From: Osedax fenrisi | Taxonomy: Eukaryota > Annelida > Polychaeta > Sabellida > Siboglinidae | Length of the DNA stretch: 64,000 bases | Assembly: GCA_964019155.1 (NCBI GenBank) | Contig: OZ025239.1 | Location: 104,937,112 to 105,001,111, forward strand | Reading direction: 5' to 3' | Shown here: positions 35,012 to 47,400 of the stretch, piece by piece | How positions within the stretch are numbered: the stretch's first letter is position 1 | Layout: each line of letters opens with the position of its first letter | The notes under the pieces: model-generated | The model's database searches: none | What the model was told of the DNA's origin: nothing | What the model saw: the letters and a program-made list of their open reading frames with translations, nothing else | Made by a program: the position numbers and the translations under genes

Positions 35012-38000
35012 CTACCACATTGATAGATATTCTGGGAATATAGTACAATTACAATATTATATTGTATATTTAATAGGATCAATGTAGTAAGCTGTACGGA
35101 GGTAAATTCTAATTATTAAACTATATTATAATTATATCTCAAAATAAAAAAATAAATAAAATATGTATTCTTACCGTTGTACTTCTATGAACTACCCGAT
35201 GATTTTGTGGTATACGAAATGACGGTGGATGCTGTATATATGGATGTTACCATTTAGTATTACCGGTGTACTTATTACACAGAATGTCCCTCGATTTTTA
35301 AATCAAAGGAAATTAGTTGTTATTCGAATTGACCTCCGTACAGCTTACTACATTGATTCATTGAATATTTCATTATATTCATCGAGATTAATTGTATTAT
35401 GGTCAAAAGCTTCGCGATGGATGCGCGATTTGAACGCCGCAAACTTGTTTATTCGAATTAGTGATTTTACAATAGAGGATGATTGGCCATTATAATTAGT
35501 GTATGTCTATTTATAGACCATCATACATGCAACAGATTTTCATTAACATATATGTGTTTTATATGCTCACTCGAGATGTAATGCAGCTAACAAAAACTGG
35601 CCAAAAACTAAAGCCAACCAAACCAATCAGGTTAAAAAAAGGATCAAATGAACTTTACGATCAACGGACAAATTCGATATCCGTCGATCGCAAAGTTCAC
35701 TTGATAGTATTGTATTTTTGCATATAATATTAACGTTGCGATCGATTTCCATAGTATAGCATATCCGATTAACTTTACGATCGACAAATATCAAATTTTT
35801 AAGTTGATCGTAAAGTTCCTTTGATCCAAAATAACTAAAACTAAAAATATTAATGTTTATACAAATAATCATATGCTATTGTAAATTTACTAATTCGATT
35901 ACACAATTTTGTTGGCGTTTAAATCGCGCATCAATCGCAATACTTTTGTCCATGTACCGATTAATTCCCATTAACTTCCATTGACATGAAAGTAATTGAT
36001 CGGAGTGAGGCAGGTAGTGGAGAGTTCTTTAAATAGTGCCAGGGAAAGACCAGTCACGTATATCACTAGGGAGGAATGAGTATAGTAGGAGTGTAATTAG
36101 GACACGACTATTATTGTAGTATTAGGAGGTAATGGGGAAATAAGCAATAGGAGGTAATCTGGGTGTACTAAGATAATGTTTTTGTAGGTGATTCTTTTTG
36201 TGATGCATCATTACCTGTTTATGTTATACTGGAGAGTAAGCCAATATGTGAGGATCGGTTGATGTAATGGATCACATGTATAGATCAAATTTAGAATTAT
36301 TTGTAATGTACGTAATAGTCTGAACCATGTGCCTAATGAGGTGAGTCATAGGGCAGGTGATGAGCGGGGATTAATGTATAGATAGTGGGGGCGATGATTG
36401 GATTTATAGGAAGATAACCCATCTGGAACTGTGTCAAATAATAAACGACGCAACTTGACAATTCTTGAATAACTATTTTAATTATATTTCATTTGTTAAC
36501 CCTCTTAAATATGCTTATATTAATAGGCATAATGATAATTACATTAGAATATTTTATATTATATTTATTATGCACATTATTGTATATCAGACTAACTTAC
36601 CATTCAATATTTACAGATGGATTTGCATATATCCTACCTACATAAACAGCAAGCGAACTCTTGCTCAAGGCCGCGTTATACCAATTGAAAAGGTAAATAT
36701 ATACAAATCACATTAAATATTGAATAATGAAGAGATCACAGAGATATCAATTATTTTATATTTTATATAATAATAATTCTATAATTCAGATTTGAGTATT
36801 ATACGAAACACACACACACACATTCTATTTATATATTATCACCTCGTGAATAACACATGTAGGCTGTGGTGGATCCTACTTTCTCTGAAATAAAGGAGGT
36901 GTGCTCAGCCACTGGTCTTCTCTTGGGTGTCGAGGTATGTCCTACTTGCGTTACGACTAGTTATACATTACATTACAATCGTGTACACAATGCAATAGAG
37001 ATATCTTCTATATTCATGAATCACACCCATCCACACTCCACTTTATCTAGAATAAAGTATATCCCAGAGAAGTAGATACTCGAGACATCAAAGTTAGGGG
37101 TCGTATCCGAATCCAGTTGAAGAATGATCAAGGTCAACCTATTCTTGCAAAGTTTCCTACCAGTAAGTCAATATATCATTAATGCGCATAATTCAAATTA
37201 CTATTAAAATGGAATTGATTTAAGGGATGAGGAACTCATTTACATAGAAGATACAAAAAAGGACATCTATTCAAAAATGAATTCACTAATTAATATTTAT
37301 TAAAATTATTTAATTTATTTTTATAATAATTAATCGGATAATTGTAATACACTTAAAGTTTGTTTAATTTTCTATATGGTATGCATTTTTTACGACCAAC
37401 AAAATTCCTCAAAAATTATTTTAAATTCTTATCAATATAACAAATTATATAATATATATTATGAATATATAGTACAAATTTTAAATAAAATAATGCATTG
37501 AGTTAGAATTATACTTAACTTATTGGTAAAAATAATGTTGTGTAAATCGTGTTTAAAGTTTAATTAAGTTGTACTGATATATTTCAAATAAATAATTGCT
37601 ATTAATATACATAAATGTATACATATACATTATTATAGTTATTATAGTTATATGTTATATAATTGATATATATTATTTTTATAGTTGTTTTAAAAGGGGG
37701 ATCTGTAGTATATAGTATGATCTACTCGGGGCCCCTTATTCACAGGCAAACCTTTTATTGTATTACCTACAGCTACTCCTCGTTTTCAGGGAAATCTCTT
37801 CTGTGTTACTGTGCTGAGATGATACCGAAACTGAAGAGCCGAGTGAATCCTCAATCCGTTCACCACAACGCAACACCCGCTGGTGTACCCCGTTAGTAAC
37901 CTGTAACCAAGGTCAGCTGACGGAGCTAGATACTATTCTGTGGTATATTTCAATGATTTAAAACTTTTGATCAAAGATATCCAGGATATTTATTTATCTG

Positions 38001-38705
38001 TCAAATGAAAATGCATTCGTATTTTAAATTGTATTTCTATTTAAATATTTTATTAAAAATACAAATTCATTTATAAAGTAGGCTCGAATTGAATAATTTT
38101 TTTATAGTATGTCGATATTCCAAATAATATAATGTGTATTAAATTATGAATATAATATAATCATATTGAAATCATTGATTTAAAAACGATTTTTTGAATT
38201 AATTACATTTTTTATTAATTTTTTTTACAAATTAAAATTTATACTAATGGACCATGATGCAATACGATAAAATCACTATATCCTTGTTGCAAACATTATG
38301 TCCTTGTTATAAGTATCTGGTAATGAAAATTGTACACTATTCATCTGTATATATGTAACAATTTTGATTGATATATAAATTATGAATGACAATTTTAGAT
38401 ATATATATGTGACAATTTTGATTGATATATAAATTATGAATGACAATTTTAGATACATGTAATATTTTATAATAAATTTTCATATATATTTTAATACCAG
38501 ATTATGTATATATAATAGTTATCTAATTAATATTTAAATAGCTATTTCTATATTAAATTTACTTTAATATATAACTATATTTAAATAGCTTGTTTTAGGC
38601 AAATAACTAAATATTATACATTATTCATTATAATTTCTAATTTAATGATTTACAGAAGTACCTCCATACAACAAATCTCACAAGAAAAAGAAAGGAAAAC
38701 GATGA
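34533..38705 (+). CDS. SRP19: Signal recognition particle 19 kDa protein, six exons
   Basis: Binds helices 6 and 8 of SRP RNA so that SRP54 can load. Assembly occurs largely in the nucleus. Exons: 34533-34606, 36617-36692, 36863-36934, 37051-37162, 37790-37891, 38656-38705. All introns are GT-AG and junction phases agree, giving 162 codons with the stop (161 aa; the human protein is 144). Residues 26-50 hold W-I-C-I-Y-P-T-Y-I-N and G-R-V-I-P-I-E-K, the hallmark N-terminal block. Residues 75-111 contain V-R-G-R-I-R-I-Q-L-K. Residues 112-125 include R-K-S-L-L-C-Y-C-A-E-M-I-P-K. The tail is lysine-rich (H-K-K-K-K-G-K-R), as in the family. The first 24 residues are lineage-specific. Intron 1 (2010 bp) carries nested transposons, and intron 5 carries a dispersed repeat and a tandem duplication. 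All core residues look intact. Confidence 0.95.
35078..35357. mobile_element. MITE with long TIRs in SRP19 intron 1
   Basis: Inverted ends share ATCAATGTAGTAAGCTGTAC and GGAGGT, about 35 bp with few mismatches. 280 bp, no coding capacity. Confidence 0.75.
35401..35951. mobile_element. GGTCAAAAGCTTCGCGAT-type TIR element, copy 1, with nested insertion
   Basis: The left end is GGTCAAAAGCTTCGCGATGG and GCGCGATTTGAACGCC. The right end is GGCGTTTAAATCGCGCATCA then ATCGCAATACTTTTGTCC. Removing the 187-bp element at 35641-35827 leaves 364 bp, matching the 363-bp sister at 58234-58596. Inside SRP19 intron 1. Confidence 0.78.
35641..35827. mobile_element. Nested 187-bp element with compound hairpins
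   Basis: About 67-bp inverted arms beginning GGATCAAAKGAACTTTACGA. Each arm is itself an inverted repeat (AACTTTACGATC...GATCGYAAAGTT), so four copies of AACTTTACGATC alternate in orientation. Absent from the sister copy at 58234-58596. Confidence 0.72.
37925..38100 (+). repeat. Dispersed repeat, copy 2 of 3
   Basis: Shares GTATATTTCAATGATTTAAA, ATCAAAGATATCC, AAAATGCATTC and AAATATTTTATTAAAAATAC with 19960-20160. Lies inside SRP19 intron 5. Confidence 0.6.
38345..38460 (+). repeat. About 60-bp tandem duplication in SRP19 intron 5
   Basis: Two copies of a unit containing CAATTTTGATTGATATATAA and ATTATGAATGACAATTTTAG. Confidence 0.85.
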
Positions 38706-38726
38706 TTTCATTTATATATATTTTTG

Positions 38727-38732
38727 AATAAA
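38727..38732 (+). terminator. SRP19 polyadenylation signal
   Basis: AATAAA 22 bp after the SRP19 stop codon. The 3' UTR would be very short. Confidence 0.7.
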
Positions 38733-40306
38733 ATACTTGTACATAAATTAGTTATTTACAATTTTATTTCAACTTTCACTTTTTTACTATTTTAATTTAT
38801 AATATATATTTTGATATATTCCAAATAGTTTACGAAGTATATCAATATATCACTCCCTATCCAACATGATTAGAAATAACTTGTTTTCATAGGAGTATTA
38901 ATATAAATCATTGAAATAAATATAGTATTCACTGAATTATAATTCAAAATTTAAATAATTGGTAAAATATTTATATTAATGCCTATCTGAATCAACGTAT
39001 ATAAATCAATCGTTTATTTTTTATTTCACAAGTAAATTGAACGTTTAAAATTCAATAATATATTGAACGAATGCGTAATAAACACTGATAGAATATAATG
39101 TATTTTTTAGTTCCAATTAAAAATATAAATAAATAAGCCTTTTAACATGAGTAACATATATTTCATTAGATACATATTGTATTCAATGAAGATTAATTTC
39201 AATTATCCAATTCACTATATATATATATGTATATAAAATGAATTATAGATTTTTTAGAGTATTAGGGAAATTGTCAACTGATAATATTTTTAAATGGGGA
39301 ATATCTTCTTTATTACATGGGTAACATTTTATATAGCTAATATAATAGTTGATGTAACATTAGAGTATAGTAAGTTTAATTAAATTTATTAATAATATGT
39401 AATCTACATCTTTTTTTATAAATAATTATGTGTTAATATATACATGTAGAATAGTTATTAATATACATTATTATATATTAAACTATTGGTAATTATATAA
39501 TATACATTTAAAAATAATATAATATATGTCTTCATAGTATTATATTAATATTAGGTGGCCATTATCATATGGATAACTCGGAAACTATTAATATGCGGTG
39601 GTAACAGAAATTTACTTTTTAATTATTTCATATTCGGTTATACCACAAAACTGTCAGAAAAGTAAAATATATAAAAATAGACTTATATATTTTATCAACA
39701 ATATGTAAGTAAAAATCAGGATATATAATATCAGAAAAATATGATTTTTCTAGTAATACAAATCTGTGTTTTATCCAAAATTCTAATTATTGGATACAAA
39801 TTATGATTTTTCTTGAAATTAAAAATTCTGATATTTTGTATACAAACAAATTTAAAGACTGTCGGAAACATTAATATTTTGTTGGCAATACATTGTTTTA
39901 TTAGGAATATTCTAAATTAACATTGCTAATACTGATACTACTAATATAACTAACCTACTGATAAAGTGAATGTTTTATCTTGTGAAACTTTTTATCTTTC
40001 TTTCATTTTATATTAATTAATTGATACGTAACAATATAAATAAGATAACAGACCCATGGCCATGTATTCATTGAAATGTTAACTTAACATTATGTGAAAA
40101 CTAATATTTTATTATCTAATCAAAATAGTATTTCTCAATGAAAGAATTCTTTAAATCTTAAGATTTAACTAATACATATAGATTAAACACCTACACCTAA
40201 TTAAATTGATTATAATTATAATTTACATACTTAAATATAACAGGGATTAACCTCCCTGACTATACTAGTAATGGTGTATTATTAGTCATGCTGATTCAGT
40301 AATTAA
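38733..40306. other. AT-rich non-coding DNA
   Basis: No gene or clear repeat seen. Confidence 0.45.
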
Positions 40307-40644
40307 CCCAGCAAACATTAATAGCTTCATAACAACATAACAGCCTTAAAACAGCATATTCTAAAATGACAGCCTCATATCTGCTTCATAATAGGATCTT
40401 ATGAAAAAAACAGCCTCATAACAGACTCACAACAGCATTATGGTAATATCCTCATAATAGCCTACATAAATTCTATAAAAACAGCCTCATAACAGACTCA
40501 TAACATCATTATGATAATATCATCATAATTTATATAAAAAAAGACTCATAACATCCTAATAACAGCCTCATATAACAGCATCTGTCTACATATTAGGCTG
40601 TTTTTTTTTATGAGGATGTTATTAGTCTGTTAATGTTTGCTGGG
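40307..40644. mobile_element. CCCAGCAAACATTAA-ended MITE
   Basis: TIR CCCAGCAAACATTAA against its complement TTAATGTTTGCTGGG. Inside are irregular repeats of ACAGCCTCATAACAGACTCA, with complements near the right end (AGGCTGTTTTTT, ATGAGGATGTTAT), so the whole forms a long hairpin. Non-coding. Confidence 0.8.
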
Positions 40645-41123
40645 AATAATTACTAATTATATAATACTAAGTATCCTCTATAATAGATATGCGGCTATCG
40701 ATACGTGAAGACTTGGTGTCTACAACACTCTTAATTAAGAGATGTAAATCAATGCACAGTCGCAACCCTCATTAAATAATAACGAGCCGATGTCGACCAC
40801 GTGACTGGGGTCAGATAGAGAGTGTGTGATGTTACCGCGTAATACAACCGCGCTGTGTTGGCTGTATGGCTTCTCTTACAGCATCTCTATGCATGTCACC
40901 GCCGCTATACAAGCTCACTGGTTAGCTATATAGACACACATTTATAACATTTTATATATATATATATATATTAATATGTTACTATATTATAAACCGTTAT
41001 TGGATTATAAGGACATATTAATAATATATTCCTATAACCCGCAATAAATGAACTTTGTTATTGGTACAAATTATATATTTAACTATTTATGAAATGAAAT
41101 TTATAACAATTAAATAACTATAT

Positions 41124-41174
<51 letters not shown>

Positions 41175-43680
41175 ACATACAATAGTAAGTATACTTACTA
41201 TTTCATTATTTATATATAAATATATATATGTTATATCATATGATAATGATTTTCACCAATTATGAGATGTAAATATCCTATTGTAAAACATAAGACCTTT
41301 AAATATTTTAATTTTAATAATATTCTATCAAGATATAGATAGTTAAACCCTATAATTGTCTAATTATTGTACTGCTATATTTTACAAGACAATTAAATTA
41401 CAATATTATATATTATATATATTATAATAATCTAAATTAAATATAATGCAATATTAAATTATATATAATTCTAAAATGTATTTATAATACCATCAATTAT
41501 ATACTACACAAATATTCATTATATGTAAATAGAAATTGTACTGGTAAATATATATTATTAAATTAACATTTTAAATAATAAGATAAATCTAAATAAGAAT
41601 GTTAAACATCTATAACAACCACACAAATATTTTCCGAAGGAATGCTTCGCAAAATCTTTCAACCACATATATAAGTCTGATCATGATTAATTATCAAAAA
41701 AGTAGATACATTAGTTATGATACACTATATAAACCTTTGATATAATGCATCATACATGTATTCATGCATATAGTTTATAGAAAATATGTTACATAATAAG
41801 TAAATATAAAGTAGAATAATATCCTTTAATATTGAATATATTATTGTTTTATTATATTTAATCAGATAAAATAAAAATTAACACAAATTAGTAAGATTAC
41901 ATATTATAATATTTATATTCTATGGGGTATTATTTTAGTAGTATATTTATCAAGCTTTATATTTTATTTATTAATTTAATTGTTCGAAGAATTTCATATT
42001 CTGTTTTATTTACCTAGTTTTTATTATCAAGTTTAATGTATATTTTTATAAAAACAAATTTCTTTATAATAAATTCCAAGTAGCTTTGAGCTAAAACAAT
42101 GATTTGATATATTGTTTTCATTCACCATTTAATTTATAATATAAATAAATAATTAGAAAATTATGTATTAATAAATACCCTCAATACTATAAACCAAATC
42201 AAATAATTGTAAATATGTGTATACATATATATATATACTAATTATTATAAGTTAACTTGCATAATTATAAATATGTTTTCAGTTTAATGATAAAATATAC
42301 GCTTTAATATTTATTTAAGAGAAAATATATTAAATTCAACAATAATTATTGACATAGTTAATATAATGAAATATAAATTGTATTATAACAACAAATTATT
42401 ATTATAAATATAAATAAAATATGAACATTATACATTATAATTAATTATAGAATATTAAATCTCATAATTTATTTTTATTATCTATATTTATAAGTTAATT
42501 ATTAAATTAATATTTTAATACATAAGGTAGAAAATGTACACTTTATACAATCTTCATAAAAGTAATTAAATTTGTGAATATTCTTCATCAATCTTACTAG
42601 TTTATTATACATAATAAAAAACGATTTAAAATATAATTTTTACATATATAAAAAAATATGTTTATTTAAAACATATATAATTAAAATTGCTACAATAATT
42701 TTTATATAGCATCAAAGATGGTTCACTCGACCAATTTATTGAAATAAAAATGACACTAGCGCAAATGCGACGGATGAAAGAACTAAAATATATTTTAGGA
42801 TTTGTATATGTTAACATGTAAATTCGAAAAATAATACCCCAATATAATCTTAAATTAAGATATGTATAAAAATTCGATATATATCGAAAAGTAAGTGTTC
42901 TGCAAAAATATTATTTGGAGATATCAAAAGTGAATTCATAAAAATGTTTGTATAGGTCAAAAATAGATCGATTCAGTCATTGTTTTTTACATGTAAACTT
43001 TCATGCCGTGAAAATGTCGTAATTTTAAAATATAATTCACATATATATTATAATATTAAAAGTATATTAATCTTATAATTACCTTGAATTAATAATATTA
43101 AATATAACTTAAAATAATACATGTATATCCATCAAGTGGTTGGTAAAAGAACTATATTAAAATAATTACATAGTTTAGATAAGGAGTGAACAAGCTTTGC
43201 TAGCATATATAGAAAGAATATATATATATATATATATATTTAATATTTTTTTTAATATACCCAATTATATATTATTAGTCCAAAATACTAATAATAAAAT
43301 GTACATAAATATTATATAAATAAAATATTTATTTCCGAAGAAATTAAATTAAATTTATAATATCTAAGGTATTAAATTGTACATAATTTATATTATAAAT
43401 AATTATATATATATATACCCAAGCCCTTCAACTCACGATATGTTTACATTTAAATTCCGATTTCAGTCGATTCTTGAATACAAATAACGCTCGTAGATAG
43501 TTTGGATATAGTATAACATTGATAATTTAAATACATTTTTATATTTTATTATAAGATACTAATATAACATATTGTACATAAATGATGAATATTATAAAAT
43601 AAAAATTGTCATTCAAGCAATCAAATACGCATTACAATAATTGTTGGGCTTGGATATATAGTTATAGATATATATATATA
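40645..43680. other. AT-rich non-coding DNA
   Basis: Contains the 37-bp element at 41624-41660 and a (TA)n tract at about 41123-41170. A slightly less AT-rich patch lies at 40790-40930. No exon recognised. Confidence 0.45.
41624..41660. mobile_element. 37-bp minimal hairpin-ended element, copy D
   Basis: Consists only of the left end CAAATATTTTCCGAAGGAA joined to the right end TGCTTCGCAAAATCTTTC, with no interior. A perfect 7-bp duplication AACCACA flanks it (41617-41623 and 41661-41667). If the last C is assigned to the flank, the duplication can be read as 8 bp. Confidence 0.78.
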
Positions 43681-43723
43681 TAGCGTATGTGTAAATCACT
43701 ATCCCATCATCACCAGATGTAAC

Positions 43724-44134
43724 ATGAACACAACAATAGAAGACAACAATGAGGCCGTTACGTCTGAAACTCTAATGACCAAGTCTACCAGCATTATAGT
43801 CAACACAATGGCTAAAACAGTGGTCATGGCTAGAACAGTGGTCACGGCTTCGACGACGACAACGACCTTGAGTACTACCAGCACTACTGTAAAGCCTCCG
43901 CTATACGGTAACAAGTTCATAATGATGGTATCGTTGATGCTGTGCTTGATACCGTTGAGTTGTTTGCTGTTATGCGTAATCAAGGCCATGTTACGGTCTC
44001 GCCTCAAGAAGCGTAAAATCGCATCAGAAAAATGCCAAGATATTATATACAAAAAAAAGATGAATCTAAAGAAAGAGTTAAAGATGAAAACGAAAGGTTA
44101 CAAACAACAGACGTTCATCTCGAAACAAGTATAA
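43724..44134 (+). CDS. Unrecognised small single-pass membrane protein
   Basis: 136 aa from an ATG with no in-frame stop for many codons upstream, so 5' exons may exist. Residues 1-60 are rich in Thr, Ser and Val with a run of Thr at 42-55 (possible O-glycosylation). Residues about 65-86 are strongly hydrophobic (F-I-M-M-V-S-L-M-L-C-L...), followed at once by K-A-M-L-R-S-R-L-K-K-R-K and a lysine-rich tail of about 45 residues. This is the layout of a type I-like membrane protein with a basic cytoplasmic tail, though no signal peptide is visible. The stretch is clearly less AT-rich than its flanks, which supports coding. It ends about 43 bp before the CARM1 polyadenylation signal on the opposite strand. 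No family recognised. Confidence 0.45.
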   Translation: MNTTIEDNNEAVTSETLMTKSTSIIVNTMAKTVVMARTVVTASTTTTTLSTTSTTVKPPLYGNKFIMMVSLMLCLIPLSCLLLCVIKAMLRSRLKKRKIASEKCQDIIYKKKMNLKKELKMKTKGYKQQTFISKQV

Positions 44135-44176
44135 GCCAATTAACAAATCCAATGAACGCTACGATATTTCTATAAC

Positions 44177-44182
44177 TTTATT
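44177..44182 (-). terminator. CARM1 polyadenylation signal
   Basis: AATAAA on the minus strand, about 225 bp beyond the CARM1 stop codon. Confidence 0.6.
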
Positions 44183-44406
44183 CGAAAGAACATGCGTATG
44201 TCCTTAAATAGATACAATGGTTAACGATACCAAATAATATATGTTTGATATATTCGTCGATATGGTTACACATTTCATTATCATACATAGCTGCTATACA
44301 TTCGTTACAATATAGTGCATAACATACGTATGATATAAAAATACACATGGTATGCCGACGATGACAATGTGTGGAGGAAACAAGTATAAAAAGGAGTGAA
44401 CGGAGA

Positions 44407-47400
44407 TTAAATCTTATTCGCAGTGGACGTGGAGAGTACATAGTCACCGATCATGTACTGATTACTCACAGAGTAAGGGTTGTGTACTTGGGAAGATGAT
44501 GACACATCTTCCTGTGAGTGAGTCTGTGTAAGTAATGTTGTTAAAATGAGATGGAGTAGGGTAGAGATGCTGCTGCTGCTTCTGTTGGTGTGGCCACCTT
44601 ACTTACCTCGCTATATACAGAGTTTGTGATGGTGCCATTCTTTAAGCCCATGGTTTGAACGATGGTCGCAGAGGATATATTGCCAGGATTCACAGGTGCT
44701 AGATCTTGGGGAGGAGAAGCAGGAGGCATTAAACTGCATTCATACATACCAAATACACATCGATATAGTATAATTATTTATAAAATTTGTATATTAAATA
44801 TTTTGATATTATAATGGCAATAAATATATATTGATAAACAATAAATTATTTTTTATTTTATAAGTATTAATACAGAGTAGATTATATAAGTAGATTTGTA
44901 TGAAATATATATATTGTTATTGTTATTGTTATTTTTATTTGGTGGAGTCCTTTCATCCCATCCAGGAACTTAGATGAAGTTTTCACTTATAACCATATAT
45001 GGCTCTAATGTCCCTTCGAAATTTATATATATTTAAATTATATCAATCATTTAAATGTTATTACATTCATAATTTAGAATGACCTGGTATTTAACAAAAG
45101 AAAAATGATAACCAGGATTATTAGACAATATATTATTTTATCTATTTTCATAAATTATTAATAATAATGTATAGAAAAATTAACACAAATATAGCAATGA
45201 AATTTACTTATTTTAATCAAAATATAATCATCATCAAAGTATATATAAATGAAAAATACAATTTACAGAGTACATATACGTATTTAAGAATACAATCACA
45301 ATAAACAAATAATCATGATAAGCTAATATTTCTAAATTCTTTAGTTAGAATTGTATCTTTTTGATGTTTGAAATATGAGCATTATTAAAAAAATAAGCTA
45401 ATATATTTTTTAAATACTATTTGTATTTTAACATGTTAATTATATTTGATTAGCTATCATTGATTGATCATAAATTTTTATTGGAAATAAATTAAAATAG
45501 TTATTATAAATGCATAAGTTTAATCACTTGAACGATATAGGAAGGGAGGTAGTGCTGATACTTCTTATATACTATCACTATATATTTTAGGAACTATTAT
45601 AGTATAGATATCAGAATATATTATAGTTAAAATCGTATCAAATATAAGTATATATTCTAAAATAAATACGTATATAAAATAATATGATAAATAAAATGAT
45701 GCAAGATTTTATTATTAAACTTAATTCACACCATACTCCTTATAAGCTAATATTATTTTTCAGTCCCTGAAAAATAATTCTAATTAATTAGTTTATCTGG
45801 ATTTCATTTTATATTGACTTATCAATAAAGTATATAATATAATACAACATTATTATACATTATCAACATATTATTTTCTAAATAAAAAAATTCTAATTAT
45901 AATACTAATCTTAAACTTTATAATAAAAAATTACATTTTATAAATTTTAAATTAATTCTAAAATTGAATAAACTATTATAATATGATATATTGAAATATA
46001 TATATATTTATTTTACTATATAAAATGAATGAATATCAAAAATAACTATTTATTTATATTATTATATAAAATATAATTTTCTAGAACTATAACATATCGA
46101 AAATAAATATTTATATATATTTATTATGAAACTTTGTGATACAAAATAAGATACCTCATTATTTATTATAATAAATAATTATATAATCTATAATTATAGA
46201 TTTATAAAAAAAGGATGACAATATATTAATACTTACTAATGGGACCGGGTGGTTCAGACATAGGCATGTAAGGAGATTGGGTAATTTGCTGGCCTAGAAA
46301 AATGAAATCAGATTAAAATTGAAATAAAAAATATGTGAAATCAAATCAATGAGCGAGTTAACAAACACACACATACACACACGTATTAATGAAAGAGATT
46401 ATGTTCTTAAGTTCTAACACACACACATACATATAACTAATAACCTTGGGAAAGGTCAACTTGATCATAGTATAGTTCTGTGGGAGATTGTTCAGAATTT
46501 CCCTGTACTCCAGGGGGAGGGGCGGGTTGACCCGCAGAGTAGCGGAAGAACGGATTTTTGAGGTCAAGGGTGTTGAATGACTTTGTGGACATTCCGGGTA
46601 CGGTGACCTCTATATCTACATCATAGCTCTGTCTATTGATACAAATAAAGCAATGAATGGGTGAAATTGAATACATTACTGACTAATAATAAGAATAAAT
46701 AATAGAGTTGAAGTTATACCTTTTGTTGCTTCGGAAGTGCACAAAAGCAGAAACAGTTTGTCCCGCCTTAACAAACACTGGGTTCGATAATAAACATCTT
46801 ACTTGATACCAATGGGTCAAAGGTTGAGATGGAGATGTAGATAACCAAACGATGTTCCTATGATAAAAACAGGTATTAAAAATAATCTAGACATGTATAA
46901 AAATAATATTTTATCAATTATATTTAATATATTACATTTTTATATAATAGTTATCATTTTATATAATAGATATATTAAAGTCAACTAATTTTAATAATTT
47001 AAATAATCAATGGGTAAAAACAAATATTTTGCAAGTTTGAAAACATATATATTAATTTATATGTATTATCAGGGTTTCTCTTTTTGGCAACAAAATATAC
47101 CCGGAAAAAATGGAAAAAACTATCTTTTCTATGTTAATTTATATTAAAAACCAATAATACTATATGAAATTAACTTTTATAATTATTTTATTTAGGTCTA
47201 AATTAATATTGAAAATATATAAAAAACAAAGATTGTATTGTATATTTTTTAATAATTTGATAAAATAAACATAATAAAAATTAACAAATTGTCATATATC
47301 ATAATATGGATATATTTCTCTTAACATTCTGTACAGAATAACAAGTTTTTGAGTTCTTCTAAGGCATAGACGTTATGTATATTAGACATTATTAATCCAA

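Noticed and set aside
35229..35495. 88-codon ORF in SRP19 intron 1
   Set aside because: It runs across transposon inverted repeats and shows no protein-like features.
40726..40745. ACTCTTAATTAAGAG as two fused TTAAGAGTGAT ends
   Set aside because: The palindrome is short and the GAT extensions are missing on both sides; probably chance.
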